A stretch of 64,000 nt of DNA from CAIJMI01 sp043798445 (GTDB lineage: Bacteria; Patescibacteriota; Microgenomatia; UBA10105; UBA927), in contig JAZDOQ010000007.1 in the NCBI GenBank assembly GCA_043798445.1, positions 1 to 64,000 on the forward strand. The letters are read 5' to 3'. The notes under the pieces were generated by a model. It worked only from the letters and a program-made list of their open reading frames with translations. It was not told where the DNA came from and did not search any database. Below are positions 34,589 to 42,197 of this stretch, in pieces (position 1 is the stretch's first letter; each line of letters starts with the position of its first letter). The translations under genes were made by a program, and so were the position numbers.

Positions 34589-35395
34589 ATGAAGAAACTC
34601 ATAGTTGTTATATGCGTCGCATTAATCACACCATTTGTGACTCCGGTATATGGTGAGGAAGGTGCTACATCAACAAGAGCAGTGGAACGGCTAGAAACGA
34701 GGGGTACGCAAAAAGCAGAGAAACGGGAAGAGATACAAACGAATGCAACAACAAGACTTAAAGAAAAAGCCAACAAAGAAATTGACCGAAGAATTGCATC
34801 GCTGACAAAACTCATTGATAAGATCAATGCGGTGAAACGGTTAACAGCCGCACAAAAAACAGAGATGGCTGTACAGGTGCAGACAGAAATTACGTCACTC
34901 ACGAATCTGAAAACAACCATCGCAGGACTTACGGATATTGCAGCACTGCGGACGAGCGTGCAGTCAATTGTGAAGTCATATCGAATATACGTGTTGTATA
35001 TTCCGAAAATGACTATCATTGCTAATGCAGACAAAATTCTTAATCTTGTAGAAAAAGAGATGGCGGCGTTAACAGAAAAATTACAGCTGCGCATTAATGA
35101 AGCAAATGGAAAAGGGTATTCAGTTGAGGTTGTGACGGCATTGATGGCAGAACGGCAAACAAAGTTGACTGAGGCAACAACGCAGGCAACTGCCGCAATT
35201 ACCAAAGTTGTTGGGTTAACGCCTGATGGATGGCCGGGGAACAAGACGGAATTGCAGAGCGCGCGTAATATGTTGCAGCTTGCACGAAAAGCAATGAATG
35301 ATGCACAGAAGTTCGCAAATCAGGTGCGGACTCAATTAAAAGCAATGGGATCACCAAAGACAACGGTGACACCAACACCAACAGAATCAGAATGA
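34589..35395 (+). CDS. Secreted coiled-coil protein in the sigma module
   Basis: 268 residues from ATG 34589 after ATAAGGAGAAA. A signal peptide (KKLIVVICVALITPFVTPVYG, likely cleaved near GEE) is followed by an almost wholly helical Lys/Glu/Thr/Ala-rich protein with long heptad stretches and a Thr/Pro tail (TVTPTPTESE). No known domain. It is the last gene of the sigma group and overlaps mutY by 4 nt. It may be an envelope-stress product of the sigma factor, which is an inference. Confidence 0.7.
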   Translation: MKKLIVVICVALITPFVTPVYGEEGATSTRAVERLETRGTQKAEKREEIQTNATTRLKEKANKEIDRRIASLTKLIDKINAVKRLTAAQKTEMAVQVQTEITSLTNLKTTIAGLTDIAALRTSVQSIVKSYRIYVLYIPKMTIIANADKILNLVEKEMAALTEKLQLRINEANGKGYSVEVVTALMAERQTKLTEATTQATAAITKVVGLTPDGWPGNKTELQSARNMLQLARKAMNDAQKFANQVRTQLKAMGSPKTTVTPTPTESE

Positions 35396-36207
35396 TTCTA
35401 TCATCAACTCAAATCCGTTTCTTTCAAAAGATGATATTTGTTTGGTGGAAAATATACAGAAGGGATTTGCCATGGCGGCACATCCATGACCCATACAAAA
35501 TTCTTGTTTCAGAGGTGATGCTTCAGCAAACGCAGGTATCGCGCGTCCTCGCGCGATATGCCGATTTTATCGAGGTATTCCCTACGGTACAGTCGCTGGC
35601 AAAAGCAACTCCTGCTGCTGTACTTCGGGTATGGAAAGGAATGGGATATAACCGACGTGCGGTATATCTTCATGCGACCGCCAAAAAAATTGTGAGCGAA
35701 TATGGAGGTGTTTTTCCTACGGATGAACAGCAATTGTTGGCTCTTCCAGGAATTGGGTCATATACCGCCCGAGCAGTGTTAGTGTTTGCGTTTAAAAGGG
35801 ATATCGCGATGGTGGATACAAATATTCGTCAGATTATCACGCATTTCTTTTTTGATGATGTGTACCAACCTGAAAAAATTATCCAATCTGTTGCTGACAA
35901 GCTAGTTCCTCAGGGAACATCATGGGAGTGGCATCAGGCACTCATGGATTATGGAGCATTGAAATTGGAACGGAATAAGAAACAACGTGTAAAAAAGAAA
36001 ATAAAACCGTTTAAAGAAACAAACAGGTATTTTCGGGGGAGGATCATTGATCAACTTCGAGAGAAATCATTTAAAGAGAAAGAACTGATAAAAATTCTCT
36101 GTTTAGCGTATGGGAAAGATATAACTTTTTATATGGGTCTTTTAGAGAGGTTAGAAGCCGAAGGTCTTATTACGCATAAAAAAGATATTTGGAGGCTACC
36201 CGCGTAA
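35392..36207 (+). CDS. mutY: MutY-like A/G mismatch adenine glycosylase without the Fe-S cluster
   Basis: HhH-GPD DNA glycosylase that removes adenine opposite 8-oxoG. RDLPWRHIHDPYKILVSEVMLQQTQV contains the catalytic E41. LPGIGSYTARAVLVFAF is the HhH, and MVDTNIRQI has the catalytic D142. After MDYGALKLERNKK, where MutY has the four cysteines of a [4Fe-4S] cluster, there are none. The C-terminal NUDIX-like domain is also absent and is replaced by a short winged-helix-like end. 271 residues. Clusterless MutY proteins exist in other lineages, so the enzyme may still be active. Confidence 0.85.
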   Translation: MILSSTQIRFFQKMIFVWWKIYRRDLPWRHIHDPYKILVSEVMLQQTQVSRVLARYADFIEVFPTVQSLAKATPAAVLRVWKGMGYNRRAVYLHATAKKIVSEYGGVFPTDEQQLLALPGIGSYTARAVLVFAFKRDIAMVDTNIRQIITHFFFDDVYQPEKIIQSVADKLVPQGTSWEWHQALMDYGALKLERNKKQRVKKKIKPFKETNRYFRGRIIDQLREKSFKEKELIKILCLAYGKDITFYMGLLERLEAEGLITHKKDIWRLPA

Positions 36208-36212
36208 GTATT

Positions 36213-36259
36213 TTGCAATATCTTGCAACATTATGCAATATCTTGCAATATCTTGCAAC
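36213..36259 (+). repeat. Tandem TTGCAATATC repeats upstream of fic
   Basis: Four TTGCAA-type or TGCAATATC units occur in 47 nt, spaced at 10 nt (one turn) except for one longer step. TTGCAA is itself palindromic. The array ends about 18 nt before the Fic gene ATG, and TATAGT lies just before that ATG. It looks like a cooperative operator, possibly for the Fic protein's own C-terminal winged helix. Confidence 0.6.
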
Positions 36260-36277
36260 GCAGTGTAAAGTTATAGT

Positions 36278-37267
36278 ATGAAATTCCCTCCAATATTTGA
36301 AAAAACAGAGTCATTATTAAAAACGATATACGATCTTGATGTCCTTAAAGCTGCGTTTGAACTGCACCCAATTGCAAAAGAGGTTGTTGTTTTAAAAAGA
36401 GATAAATCCATTCTTAAAAGCGCTTTGTTTTCAGCCCGCATTGAAGGTAATCCACTTACATTTGAAGAAATAACAATGGATGGTCATGAACTGTCAGGTG
36501 ATCCCAGTAAAAGAGAAGTATTTAATCTTGTGACTCTCTACGAACATATAGATTCATTTACATCGAAATCATCATCTAAGGAATTGATAAAAGACATCCA
36601 TGAACAGGCATTACACGGTATTTCAACAAGCAATGGGCTTTTCCGAATAGAAGATTCAGCCATTTGGAATCAAGCCGGTGTTGCAGTGTATATTACTCCT
36701 GCTCCACAACAAATTTTCCCTTTGCTGGATGAACTATTTTCATGGATCAAAGATTCAAAAGAACATCCTGCTATTGTTGCATCACTTGCTCATATTTGGT
36801 TTGAAAAAATTCATCCATTTGATGATGGGAATGGAAGAGTTGGTCGGTTTTTGAGCACGGTTCTTTTATCAAAAGGTGGATTTGGGTTTGGAGGTTTGGT
36901 TCCAATTGAAGAATATCTTGAAAAGTTTCGGGATGATTATTACTTTGAACTTGGAAAAGATAAACAGGATGTTACTTCGTTTATTGAATTTTTTATTCGT
37001 GGTTTAGTTTCTCAGATTCAGACGAGTCTTAAGGAAAGTGAAACTATTGATGCTTCAGATACGGTATCTCTTTCGCCAAGACGGGCGGAATTGGTTGCGA
37101 TTATTCGGGATCATAAAAGTATTTCATTTGATGCGCTTGCGAGAAGATTTAGAAGTGTTCCATCGCGTTCATTGCATAATGATTTGTCTCAGTTGATTAA
37201 AACAGGGTATATTCGAAAAAGAGGAGCAACGCGCGGAGTTTTATACGAGCCAACAACCATAAGTTGA
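36278..37267 (+). CDS. Fic family protein with N-terminal inhibitory motif and C-terminal winged helix
   Basis: Fic proteins transfer AMP or other nucleotides onto target hydroxyls. The active-site loop HPFDDGNGRVGR is at residues 179-190 with all catalytic residues. The self-inhibition motif (S/T)xxxE(G/N) is S52-A-R-I-E56-G57. The C-terminal 60 residues (SPRRAELVAIIRDHKSISFDALARRF...) form a winged helix. 329 residues, the common Fic_N-Fic-wHTH architecture. The target is unknown. The tandem TTGCAA repeats just upstream suggest autoregulation. Confidence 0.9.
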   Translation: MKFPPIFEKTESLLKTIYDLDVLKAAFELHPIAKEVVVLKRDKSILKSALFSARIEGNPLTFEEITMDGHELSGDPSKREVFNLVTLYEHIDSFTSKSSSKELIKDIHEQALHGISTSNGLFRIEDSAIWNQAGVAVYITPAPQQIFPLLDELFSWIKDSKEHPAIVASLAHIWFEKIHPFDDGNGRVGRFLSTVLLSKGGFGFGGLVPIEEYLEKFRDDYYFELGKDKQDVTSFIEFFIRGLVSQIQTSLKESETIDASDTVSLSPRRAELVAIIRDHKSISFDALARRFRSVPSRSLHNDLSQLIKTGYIRKRGATRGVLYEPTTIS

Positions 37268-37279
37268 TATACTAATAGC

Positions 37280-37942
37280 ATGACTGCCAAAAGCTCGCGT
37301 GTCGCGTATTCACTTCCACTACTTGTTCTTCTGTTTTCGTCACTTATCCTTAATCTCGTGCTTCTTAAGAAGAACACCCCTGAACGGATAGGGACTTCCG
37401 TCATCGGTGTCATTGATGGGGATACGGTAGTGCTTGAAGGAAAGGTCCGGGTACGACTACGATATATCGATGCACCAGAACCTGAATTCTGTGGAGGGAA
37501 AGAGGCACAAGACGCGTTAGAAAAACTTGTCGTTGGTAAGAAAGTTATCATCGAGGAACAGATTCCTGATCAGTATGGGAGAGGAATGGCGATGGTGTAC
37601 GAAGGGAACATACTTGTTAATCAGAAGATGCTTGAAAGTGGGTGGGTCAGATATCATCACGATACGACAAAGGACAAGGAAATGCTTAAGGCAATTGCTG
37701 ATGAGGTGAAAAAAGAGGGAAAAGGGTTGTTTGGGAAATGTCAGGGGAAGGAGAATATAAAAAATCCTACCTGCAACGTAAAGGGAAATATTGATGATGC
37801 CACTGATGAGAAGCGGTATTACATACCAGGGTGCGCACAGTATGCGTTTACCATAGTTGAACTAGATGTTGGAGAGGCATGGTTTTGCAATGAAAAAGAA
37901 GCACGAGCTGCAGGATACACAAAAGCAGATACGTGCAAGTAG
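37280..37942 (+). CDS. Secreted or anchored thermonuclease-like (SNase) protein
   Basis: 220 residues. N-terminal signal/anchor helix LPLLVLLFSSLILNLVLLKK. The SNase fold has VIGVIDGDTVVL, VRLRYIDAPE, DQYGRGMAMVY and MLESGWVRY, with the expected Asp, Arg and Glu positions. The C-terminal 55 residues carry four conserved cysteines (NPTC, PGC, WFC, DTC), a module often found after SNase domains. It likely degrades external DNA or RNA, possibly for nucleotide scavenging. Confidence 0.88.
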   Translation: MTAKSSRVAYSLPLLVLLFSSLILNLVLLKKNTPERIGTSVIGVIDGDTVVLEGKVRVRLRYIDAPEPEFCGGKEAQDALEKLVVGKKVIIEEQIPDQYGRGMAMVYEGNILVNQKMLESGWVRYHHDTTKDKEMLKAIADEVKKEGKGLFGKCQGKENIKNPTCNVKGNIDDATDEKRYYIPGCAQYAFTIVELDVGEAWFCNEKEARAAGYTKADTCK

Positions 37943-37967
37943 GCGTGTGTGATGGGCTGTTTTGAAG

Positions 37968-37973
37968 TATAAT
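37968..37973 (+). promoter_or_regulatory. -10 box of tRNA-Gln
   Basis: A perfect TATAAT lies 11 nt before the tRNA 5' end. The -35 region is not clear. It would drive the tRNA and the structured element behind it, up to the terminator at 38161-38185. Confidence 0.65.
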
Positions 37974-37984
37974 ATGGAAGTTAT

Positions 37985-38055
37985 TGCGGGATCGTATAAT
38001 GGTAGTACACGTCCCCCTGGAGGATGTTATCTTGGTCCGAATCCAAGTCCCGCAG
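37985..38055 (+). tRNA. tRNA-Gln (anticodon CTG), with C at position 33
   Basis: 71 nt. Acceptor TGCGGGA/TCCCGCA with discriminator G, D stem GTAT/GTAC, anticodon stem CGTCC/GGATG with loop CCCTGGA, and T arm CTTGG-TCCGAAT-CCAAG. The U1-A72 pair and G73 are identity features of tRNA-Gln, which agrees with anticodon CUG. Position 33, almost always U, is C. CCA is not encoded. Its last three bases (CAG) are also the first bases of the duplicated downstream element. Confidence 0.85.
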
Positions 38056-38185
38056 CAAGACTGGACACCAAGCGACCGTAAGCTCTAAAAAAGCCCGATT
38101 CTGCTTGCTAAGTGTCATTATATTTTAGAAAGTTTCGTACCACACGCTCATTGTCCAGAGAAAGACCGTAAAATAGGTCTTTTTT
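38053..38185 (+). ncRNA. Structured repeat element, copy 1, downstream of tRNA-Gln
   Basis: About 130 nt, about 92% identical by eye to 39672-39801. AGCAAG (38054-38059) can pair with CTTGCT (38104-38109), and CTGGACA (38061-38067) with TGTCCAG (38152-38158); the two helices cross, as in a pseudoknot. In copy 2 the second partner is TGTTCGG, which still pairs through G-U. It ends in an intrinsic terminator. It may be a novel small RNA, or a tRNA trailer that was duplicated. Confidence 0.6.
38161..38185 (+). terminator. Intrinsic terminator ending the tRNA-Gln/element transcript
   Basis: AAAGACC/GGTCTTT with an 8-nt loop, followed by further T (seven T in a row in all). In copy 2 the matching segment (39779-39801) has lost part of the stem. 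Confidence 0.75.
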
Positions 38186-38348
38186 ATGAGTTATACGGAT
38201 ATTTTCAGTTAAAAAATCTCTCTGGACACCAAAGCTAGTGTGAGAATCTCGTTTCTATCTATGACATAGGACTCGAACCGTTTAATCCTGTAATATACTT
38301 TTTGAGAGTTTTGTACAAATATAAGGCAAAGGTGTTAAAATTGGCCTG
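38186..38348 (+). other. Non-coding stretch before the deformylase gene
   Basis: No gene seen. It contains another CTGGACACCAA (38219-38229), as at the start of the structured element, and AGCTAGTGTGAGAATCTCG, which resembles a segment in 38904-39178. TGTTAAAAT near the end may be part of a promoter for the deformylase gene. Confidence 0.4.
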
Positions 38349-38903
38349 ATGGCAAAAGAAATCGAAGAATTAGTTTCAAAATTTGAGAAAGTTTTGCAAG
38401 ATTTTCCAGAAGTTTGTTACGCAGGAGATCCAGTTCTCAGAAAAGAAGCGCAAGAGGTTTCAGTCGAGGACGGAGTTTTGATTGGAAATAAATTAGGAGA
38501 AATTTTGATAAAGTATAGGAAAGCTGTTGGTTATGGTAGAGGTTTTGCGGCACCCCAGATCGGAGAAAATAAAGCAGTTTTCGTAACTTTTGTAAACAAT
38601 GAACTTCAAACTTTTATAAACCCAAAAATAGTTGAAAAATCTGAAACAACAAATTTTTATAGGGAACTCTGTCTTAGTTCGGGAATAATGTCTGCAGATG
38701 TTGAAAGATCAGAGTGGATAGTTATGGAATGGACTGACAAAAACAGTGGAAAACATAAAGAAAAATTTGATGGATTTTTAGCGAGACTTTACCAACACGA
38801 AGAAGCTCATCTTAGAGGAATTATTAATCTAGACGAGGCAACAAAAGGCGGAATTGAATTTGCCACTTTCGATCCTCTTAAAGAACAATTAAGGTCAAAT
38901 TAA
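38349..38903 (+). CDS. def: Peptide deformylase-like protein
   Basis: A metal hydrolase that removes formyl groups from new proteins. Motif 1 is GRGFAAPQIG with Q70, motif 2 is RELCLS with C108 in place of the usual EGCLS, and motif 3 is QHEEAHLRG with H150, E151 and H154. The metal ligands are therefore complete. 184 residues. It stands alone between tRNA-Gln and repeat elements, with AT-richer codon use than the core genes, and could be an acquired second copy or the only deformylase. No fmt gene is in the window. Confidence 0.85.
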   Translation: MAKEIEELVSKFEKVLQDFPEVCYAGDPVLRKEAQEVSVEDGVLIGNKLGEILIKYRKAVGYGRGFAAPQIGENKAVFVTFVNNELQTFINPKIVEKSETTNFYRELCLSSGIMSADVERSEWIVMEWTDKNSGKHKEKFDGFLARLYQHEEAHLRGIINLDEATKGGIEFATFDPLKEQLRSN

Positions 38904-39178
38904 TAAATAAATTTATGGAAGGCCAAAAAATAAGCTTATAATACTCTGGAGAGTGAAGCTGTAGTGAGAATCACTTTCTGGCAGCAAATACGGACTATAA
39001 CCCTAAAGCCCGGATTCACCACCCCTGCGAAGCTGAGAGCCCTAAATAAAATTTTGGAAAAAATGAGAGTTTATTAGATAAAAATCAGAATTAATGCAGT
39101 TATAATGATTAAATGGTTCCAGACCATCTACCTCCCCGTTGAATTGACATATAGCAGTAATTTGATATACTTCGCAAC
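38904..39178 (+). other. Non-coding spacer with degenerate repeats
   Basis: No gene seen. CTCTGGA..GAAGCTGTAGTGAGAATCAC (38952-38980) resembles 38217-38250. A CTAAAGCCCGGATT segment (39003-39016) recalls the CTAAAAAAGCCCGATT part of the structured element. These are degenerate relatives of the flanking repeats. Confidence 0.4.
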
Positions 39179-39643
39179 ATGACCGAAGCAGATGAATCTC
39201 AGCCAGTTCCCGTCGACCAAACAGAGCTAACTATTGAGGTGGAAAATGATCAGTATGGCCATGTCAATTACAAAGCTTATCCAGGTCTTTTCGAACCGGG
39301 CCAAGATGCTTATATGTCTGCGAGGGGTCTTAGCTTTGACACAATAGAAGCAGAACACGGATTTAGAAGTGTGGTGCCAACATATACCCCAAAGATACAT
39401 GCCGAGGTTTTTAATGGTGATAGAGTAAATGTTGAAACACGTATTGATCGCGTAGGAAATTCAAGCTTTACATTTGGACAGGCAATGAAACGAGGAGGTA
39501 CACATATTGCCGATTATTCAATGGTGGTTGTTTTAATAGACGGTGATGGTGCTCCAGTAAGTATTCCCGATCCTATTAGACAAAAATTGCAAGCAGCTTC
39601 AGAAGCACCCGCATTGGGCGAAGATAGTCCTATTGAACTATAA
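39179..39643 (+). CDS. Hotdog-fold thioesterase (4HBT-like)
   Basis: 154 residues. The hotdog signature DQYGHVNYKAY matches the D-x-x-GHVN-x-x-Y motif of acyl-CoA thioesterases, and the central strands (VPTYTPKIHAEVFNGDRVNVETRIDRVGNSSFTFGQAM) fit the fold. A polar N-terminal stretch of about 18 residues precedes it. The substrate is unknown. It is bounded on both sides by repeat-rich non-coding DNA, so it looks like a single-gene insertion. Confidence 0.78.
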   Translation: MTEADESQPVPVDQTELTIEVENDQYGHVNYKAYPGLFEPGQDAYMSARGLSFDTIEAEHGFRSVVPTYTPKIHAEVFNGDRVNVETRIDRVGNSSFTFGQAMKRGGTHIADYSMVVVLIDGDGAPVSIPDPIRQKLQAASEAPALGEDSPIEL

Positions 39644-39652
39644 TGACTAAAC

Positions 39653-39675
39653 GGGTCTTGACCGGCCTGCTCAGC
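39653..39675 (+). repeat. Short GGTC...GCTCAGC repeat, copy A
   Basis: A 23-nt unit beginning GGGTCTTGACC and ending GCTCAGC, 9 nt after the thioesterase stop. Related units are at 40031-40053, 40939-40961 and 46071-46093. Copy A runs directly into copy 2 of the structured element, so that GTCTTG and CAAGAC can pair. Confidence 0.6.
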
Positions 39676-39801
39676 AAGACTGGACACTAAGCGACCGTAA
39701 GCCCTAAAAAAGCCCGATCCTGCTTGCTAAGTATCATTATATTTTAGAAAGTTTTGTACCACACGTTCATTGTTCGGAGAAAGTCCGTAAAATAGGTTTT
39801 T
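39672..39801 (+). ncRNA. Structured repeat element, copy 2
   Basis: Near-identical to 38053-38182, with about ten substitutions. The homology begins exactly at CAGCAAG, i.e. at the last three bases of tRNA-Gln in copy 1, although there is no tRNA here. The CTGGACA partner changed from TGTCCAG to TGTTCGG and keeps pairing by G-U wobbles. The terminator stem is damaged. Together the copies bound a 1.6-kb segment with the deformylase and thioesterase genes. Confidence 0.6.
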
Positions 39802-40065
39802 GCCAGTTATAAGGTTAAATTTTCACACCCTTCTCTTACCCCTTTATTCGGTGTGAACACCCTGCTGAGCTTTACAAAAAAGAGTTCTTTTGTATTATCC
39901 GAGTTTTTCAAGGGTACAGGGCAATGTTATTTATAGCATTTCTTGATATATTCTTGCAAAAACATGTATTGAACTAGTACAAACCATTTGTCTCATTTAG
40001 CCTCAAAGTGGTACACTTATATGACAGTAGAGGTTTAGACCCGTAAGCTCAGCACAACTAACAGT
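39802..40065 (+). other. Non-coding region with upstream module of the aldo/keto reductase gene
   Basis: No gene seen. The part 39986-40053 begins ATTTGTCTCATTTAGCCT and ends in short repeat copy B (40031-40053, AGGTTTAGACCC...GCTCAGC). It resembles 46022-46093 in both its start and end. TTATAT (40018-40023) may be a -10 box. Copy B ends 12 nt before the next ATG. Confidence 0.45.
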
Positions 40066-40935
40066 ATGAAAATTTCTACAAAAAAACTTAAGAACGGATT
40101 TGAAATGCCAGTATTCGGCCTTGGTACGTGGCAAATGGGAGGAAGAGAAACTCGTAATCCTCAAAATGATGATAAAAAAGATATCCTCGCTATTCAGGAG
40201 GCCGTTTCATTGGGGATTACGCAGATTGATACTGCTGAAAGTTACGCTGAAGGGTATACAGAGACACTTATTGGCCGAGCATTGAAAGGATATGACAGAT
40301 CAAAATTCTTTATCGTATCCAAAATACACCGGAATCATTTGGGATATGACAGTGTTTTCCGATCTTGTGAAGCAAGTTTAAAGCGACTTCAAATGACATA
40401 TCTCGATTTATATCTCATACACTCACCCAGCGATGTGATTCCCATAACAGAGACATTACGGGCGATGGATAAACTCGTGCAAGATGGATTAGTAAAAAAT
40501 ATTGGAGTAAGCAATTTTAGGACAGCACGATTAAAAGAGGCGCAGGAACATACACAGAATAAACTTGTGGTCAATCAGGTATATTACAATTTAGTTATTC
40601 GGGAACCCGAAAAAGAAGGATTATTGGATTATTGTCAGCATAACGATATTTTATTGGAAGCATACAGACCGTTAGAGAAAGGGATGCTCGTTACACAAAC
40701 AATTCCAATTCTTCAAGAGTTAGTGAGGAAATATGGGAAAACACCTGCGCAAATTGCTATCAATTGGCTTATTTCTCAAAAAAATGTCATTACAATATCA
40801 AAAACATCTACGATTGAACATTTAAGAGAGAATCTCAGCGCGATCGGGTGGAAAATGGAAGATAAAGATATAGAATATTTGCGGAAAAATTTCCCGGACC
40901 AAATAGAAAAATCAGAAATGCTCCCGTTGAGATGA
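40066..40935 (+). CDS. Aldo/keto reductase
   Basis: NAD(P)H-dependent reductase of aldehydes and ketones with a TIM-barrel fold. Tetrad residues are the Asp and Tyr in DTAESYAEG, Lys in IVSKIHRN and His in LYLIHSP. Cofactor-binding GVSNF and the C-terminal ISKTSTIEHLRENL are present. 289 residues. The substrate is not predictable. It is separated from the next gene by short repeat copy C. Confidence 0.9.
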   Translation: MKISTKKLKNGFEMPVFGLGTWQMGGRETRNPQNDDKKDILAIQEAVSLGITQIDTAESYAEGYTETLIGRALKGYDRSKFFIVSKIHRNHLGYDSVFRSCEASLKRLQMTYLDLYLIHSPSDVIPITETLRAMDKLVQDGLVKNIGVSNFRTARLKEAQEHTQNKLVVNQVYYNLVIREPEKEGLLDYCQHNDILLEAYRPLEKGMLVTQTIPILQELVRKYGKTPAQIAINWLISQKNVITISKTSTIEHLRENLSAIGWKMEDKDIEYLRKNFPDQIEKSEMLPLR

Positions 40936-40938
40936 GTA

Positions 40939-40961
40939 AGGTCGTAGACCGCTCGCTCAGC
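40939..40961 (+). repeat. Short GGTC...GCTCAGC repeat, copy C
   Basis: AGGTCGTAGACC then GCTCGCTCAGC, 3 nt after the aldo/keto reductase stop and 5 nt before the next ATG. It fills almost the whole intergenic gap. A shortened relative (AGGTCAGCC) follows the next gene's stop at 41963. Confidence 0.55.
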
Positions 40962-40966
40962 CAATT

Positions 40967-41962
40967 ATGAAAATAAGAATAGACGAACTTAAAGAGCAAG
41001 TAAATAAATATCTACAGGCTAGTGGAATGAATAAACATGACGTTCAAGTGATGACAGAGCTTGTGGTTGAAGGGGAAATGATTGGTAACCAGTTTAGTTC
41101 TGTAGGTGAACTTTCTGGGAAACATGCAAGGCTCATAGAGAACGCAAAAGGCGGTAAGGAAGAAGTAGCCACCGAAAAAACATCTTTACTGCTAATAAAA
41201 GGCAACGGTCGATTTGCACCACTAATAACCGCAGATTACCTTGATGAAATGGTTAAGAAGGCCAAATCTCATGGCATTTACGCTTTTGGAATTTACGACA
41301 GCACCTACAATGATTTTTTTGATGTGTTCTGCCGCCGAATTGTAGCCAAGGATTGTATTGCACTTATTTTTGAAAATGGTGGCCCTCAGGGAGTTGTTCC
41401 TTTTGGTGGTAAAAAAGACATTATGGGGACGAATCCCTTAGCGTATGGCATACCTACACATAAATACCCGATTATTTTTGATGCGGCTACTGCTGCTCAT
41501 GCTTGGGGAAGGATTAGACAAGCCAAAGAACACAATGAACAACTCCCAGATGGGTATCTGGACAAAGATGGCAATCCAACAACTGATCCAAATTTAGCCG
41601 CAGCGATTCTTCCGTTTGGCGGCTTTAAGGGATATGCAATTAATCTGTTAGTTGAAGTTCTAAGTGGTGCTTTGGTTCGAGGTAAAAGTGGTTTAGATCA
41701 ACCCATGGGTTCTCAAAGGTACATTGGGACTTTAATTATCATTATCGACCCTGAGGCTTTTGGAGATATAAAAGAGTTTAAAGATTCAATGACGAAACTT
41801 GCAAATGATATATTGGCGGTTCCATCATCTGACCCATCAAACCCGGTTCGTGTACCAGGGTTTAGAGGTTCAGAAAGACTTGAGCGATTCAAAAAAGATG
41901 GTTTTATCGAGATTGATGATAAAAATTGGGATAAGTTTTCTAGCGCCCTGAATATGTTATAA
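40967..41962 (+). CDS. Malate/L-lactate dehydrogenase family (Ldh_2) oxidoreductase
   Basis: NAD(P)-dependent oxidoreductase of the Ldh_2/YlbC fold, unrelated to classical LDH. It has FAPLITADYLDEMVKKAKSHGI, GGKKDIMGTNPLAYGIPT, FDAATAAHAWGRI, ILPFGGFKGYAINLLVEVLSGAL and VRVPGFRGSERL. 331 residues, normal. The substrate may be a 2-hydroxy acid, ureidoglycolate or similar. It follows the aldo/keto reductase in the same direction, separated only by repeat C. Confidence 0.88.
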   Translation: MKIRIDELKEQVNKYLQASGMNKHDVQVMTELVVEGEMIGNQFSSVGELSGKHARLIENAKGGKEEVATEKTSLLLIKGNGRFAPLITADYLDEMVKKAKSHGIYAFGIYDSTYNDFFDVFCRRIVAKDCIALIFENGGPQGVVPFGGKKDIMGTNPLAYGIPTHKYPIIFDAATAAHAWGRIRQAKEHNEQLPDGYLDKDGNPTTDPNLAAAILPFGGFKGYAINLLVEVLSGALVRGKSGLDQPMGSQRYIGTLIIIIDPEAFGDIKEFKDSMTKLANDILAVPSSDPSNPVRVPGFRGSERLERFKKDGFIEIDDKNWDKFSSALNML

Positions 41963-42197
41963 GGTCAGCCAGCATAAAATAATTTATGACTATAGCTGTC
42001 ATCATTGTCGATTTATTGGACACATAATATTATAATGAGAATCAATCGACATGGCTTGGCATTCATCGTCCTCAGAGAACTTTCTCGCGTAAAGACAATA
42101 TTCGATCTTTGGTGGTACTATCGGTATGTTTTGATTGTAGGTACCCATTTCAAGGTACAGGGTACCGCAACGGTGGTGGAAGTCTAGTCGGAGAATA
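41963..42197 (+). other. Intergenic region with a GGTACC hairpin
   Basis: 235 nt between convergent genes. GGTACCC (42140-42146) pairs with GGGTACC (42160-42166). TTGGAC and a TATTATAAT stretch near 42016-42035 resemble a promoter. Small open frames here lack ribosome binding sites and family resemblance. A small RNA is possible but unsupported. Confidence 0.3.

Noticed and set aside
36213..36259. CRISPR array
   Set aside because: The tandem repeats are only 10 nt long with no spacers, and no cas genes are nearby. No other CRISPR-like spacing was seen in the window.
37985..38055. tRNA-Glu or tRNA-Trp instead of tRNA-Gln
   Set aside because: Shifting the anticodon by one base to get another identity breaks the 7-nt loop, and U1-A72 with G73 fits tRNA-Gln.
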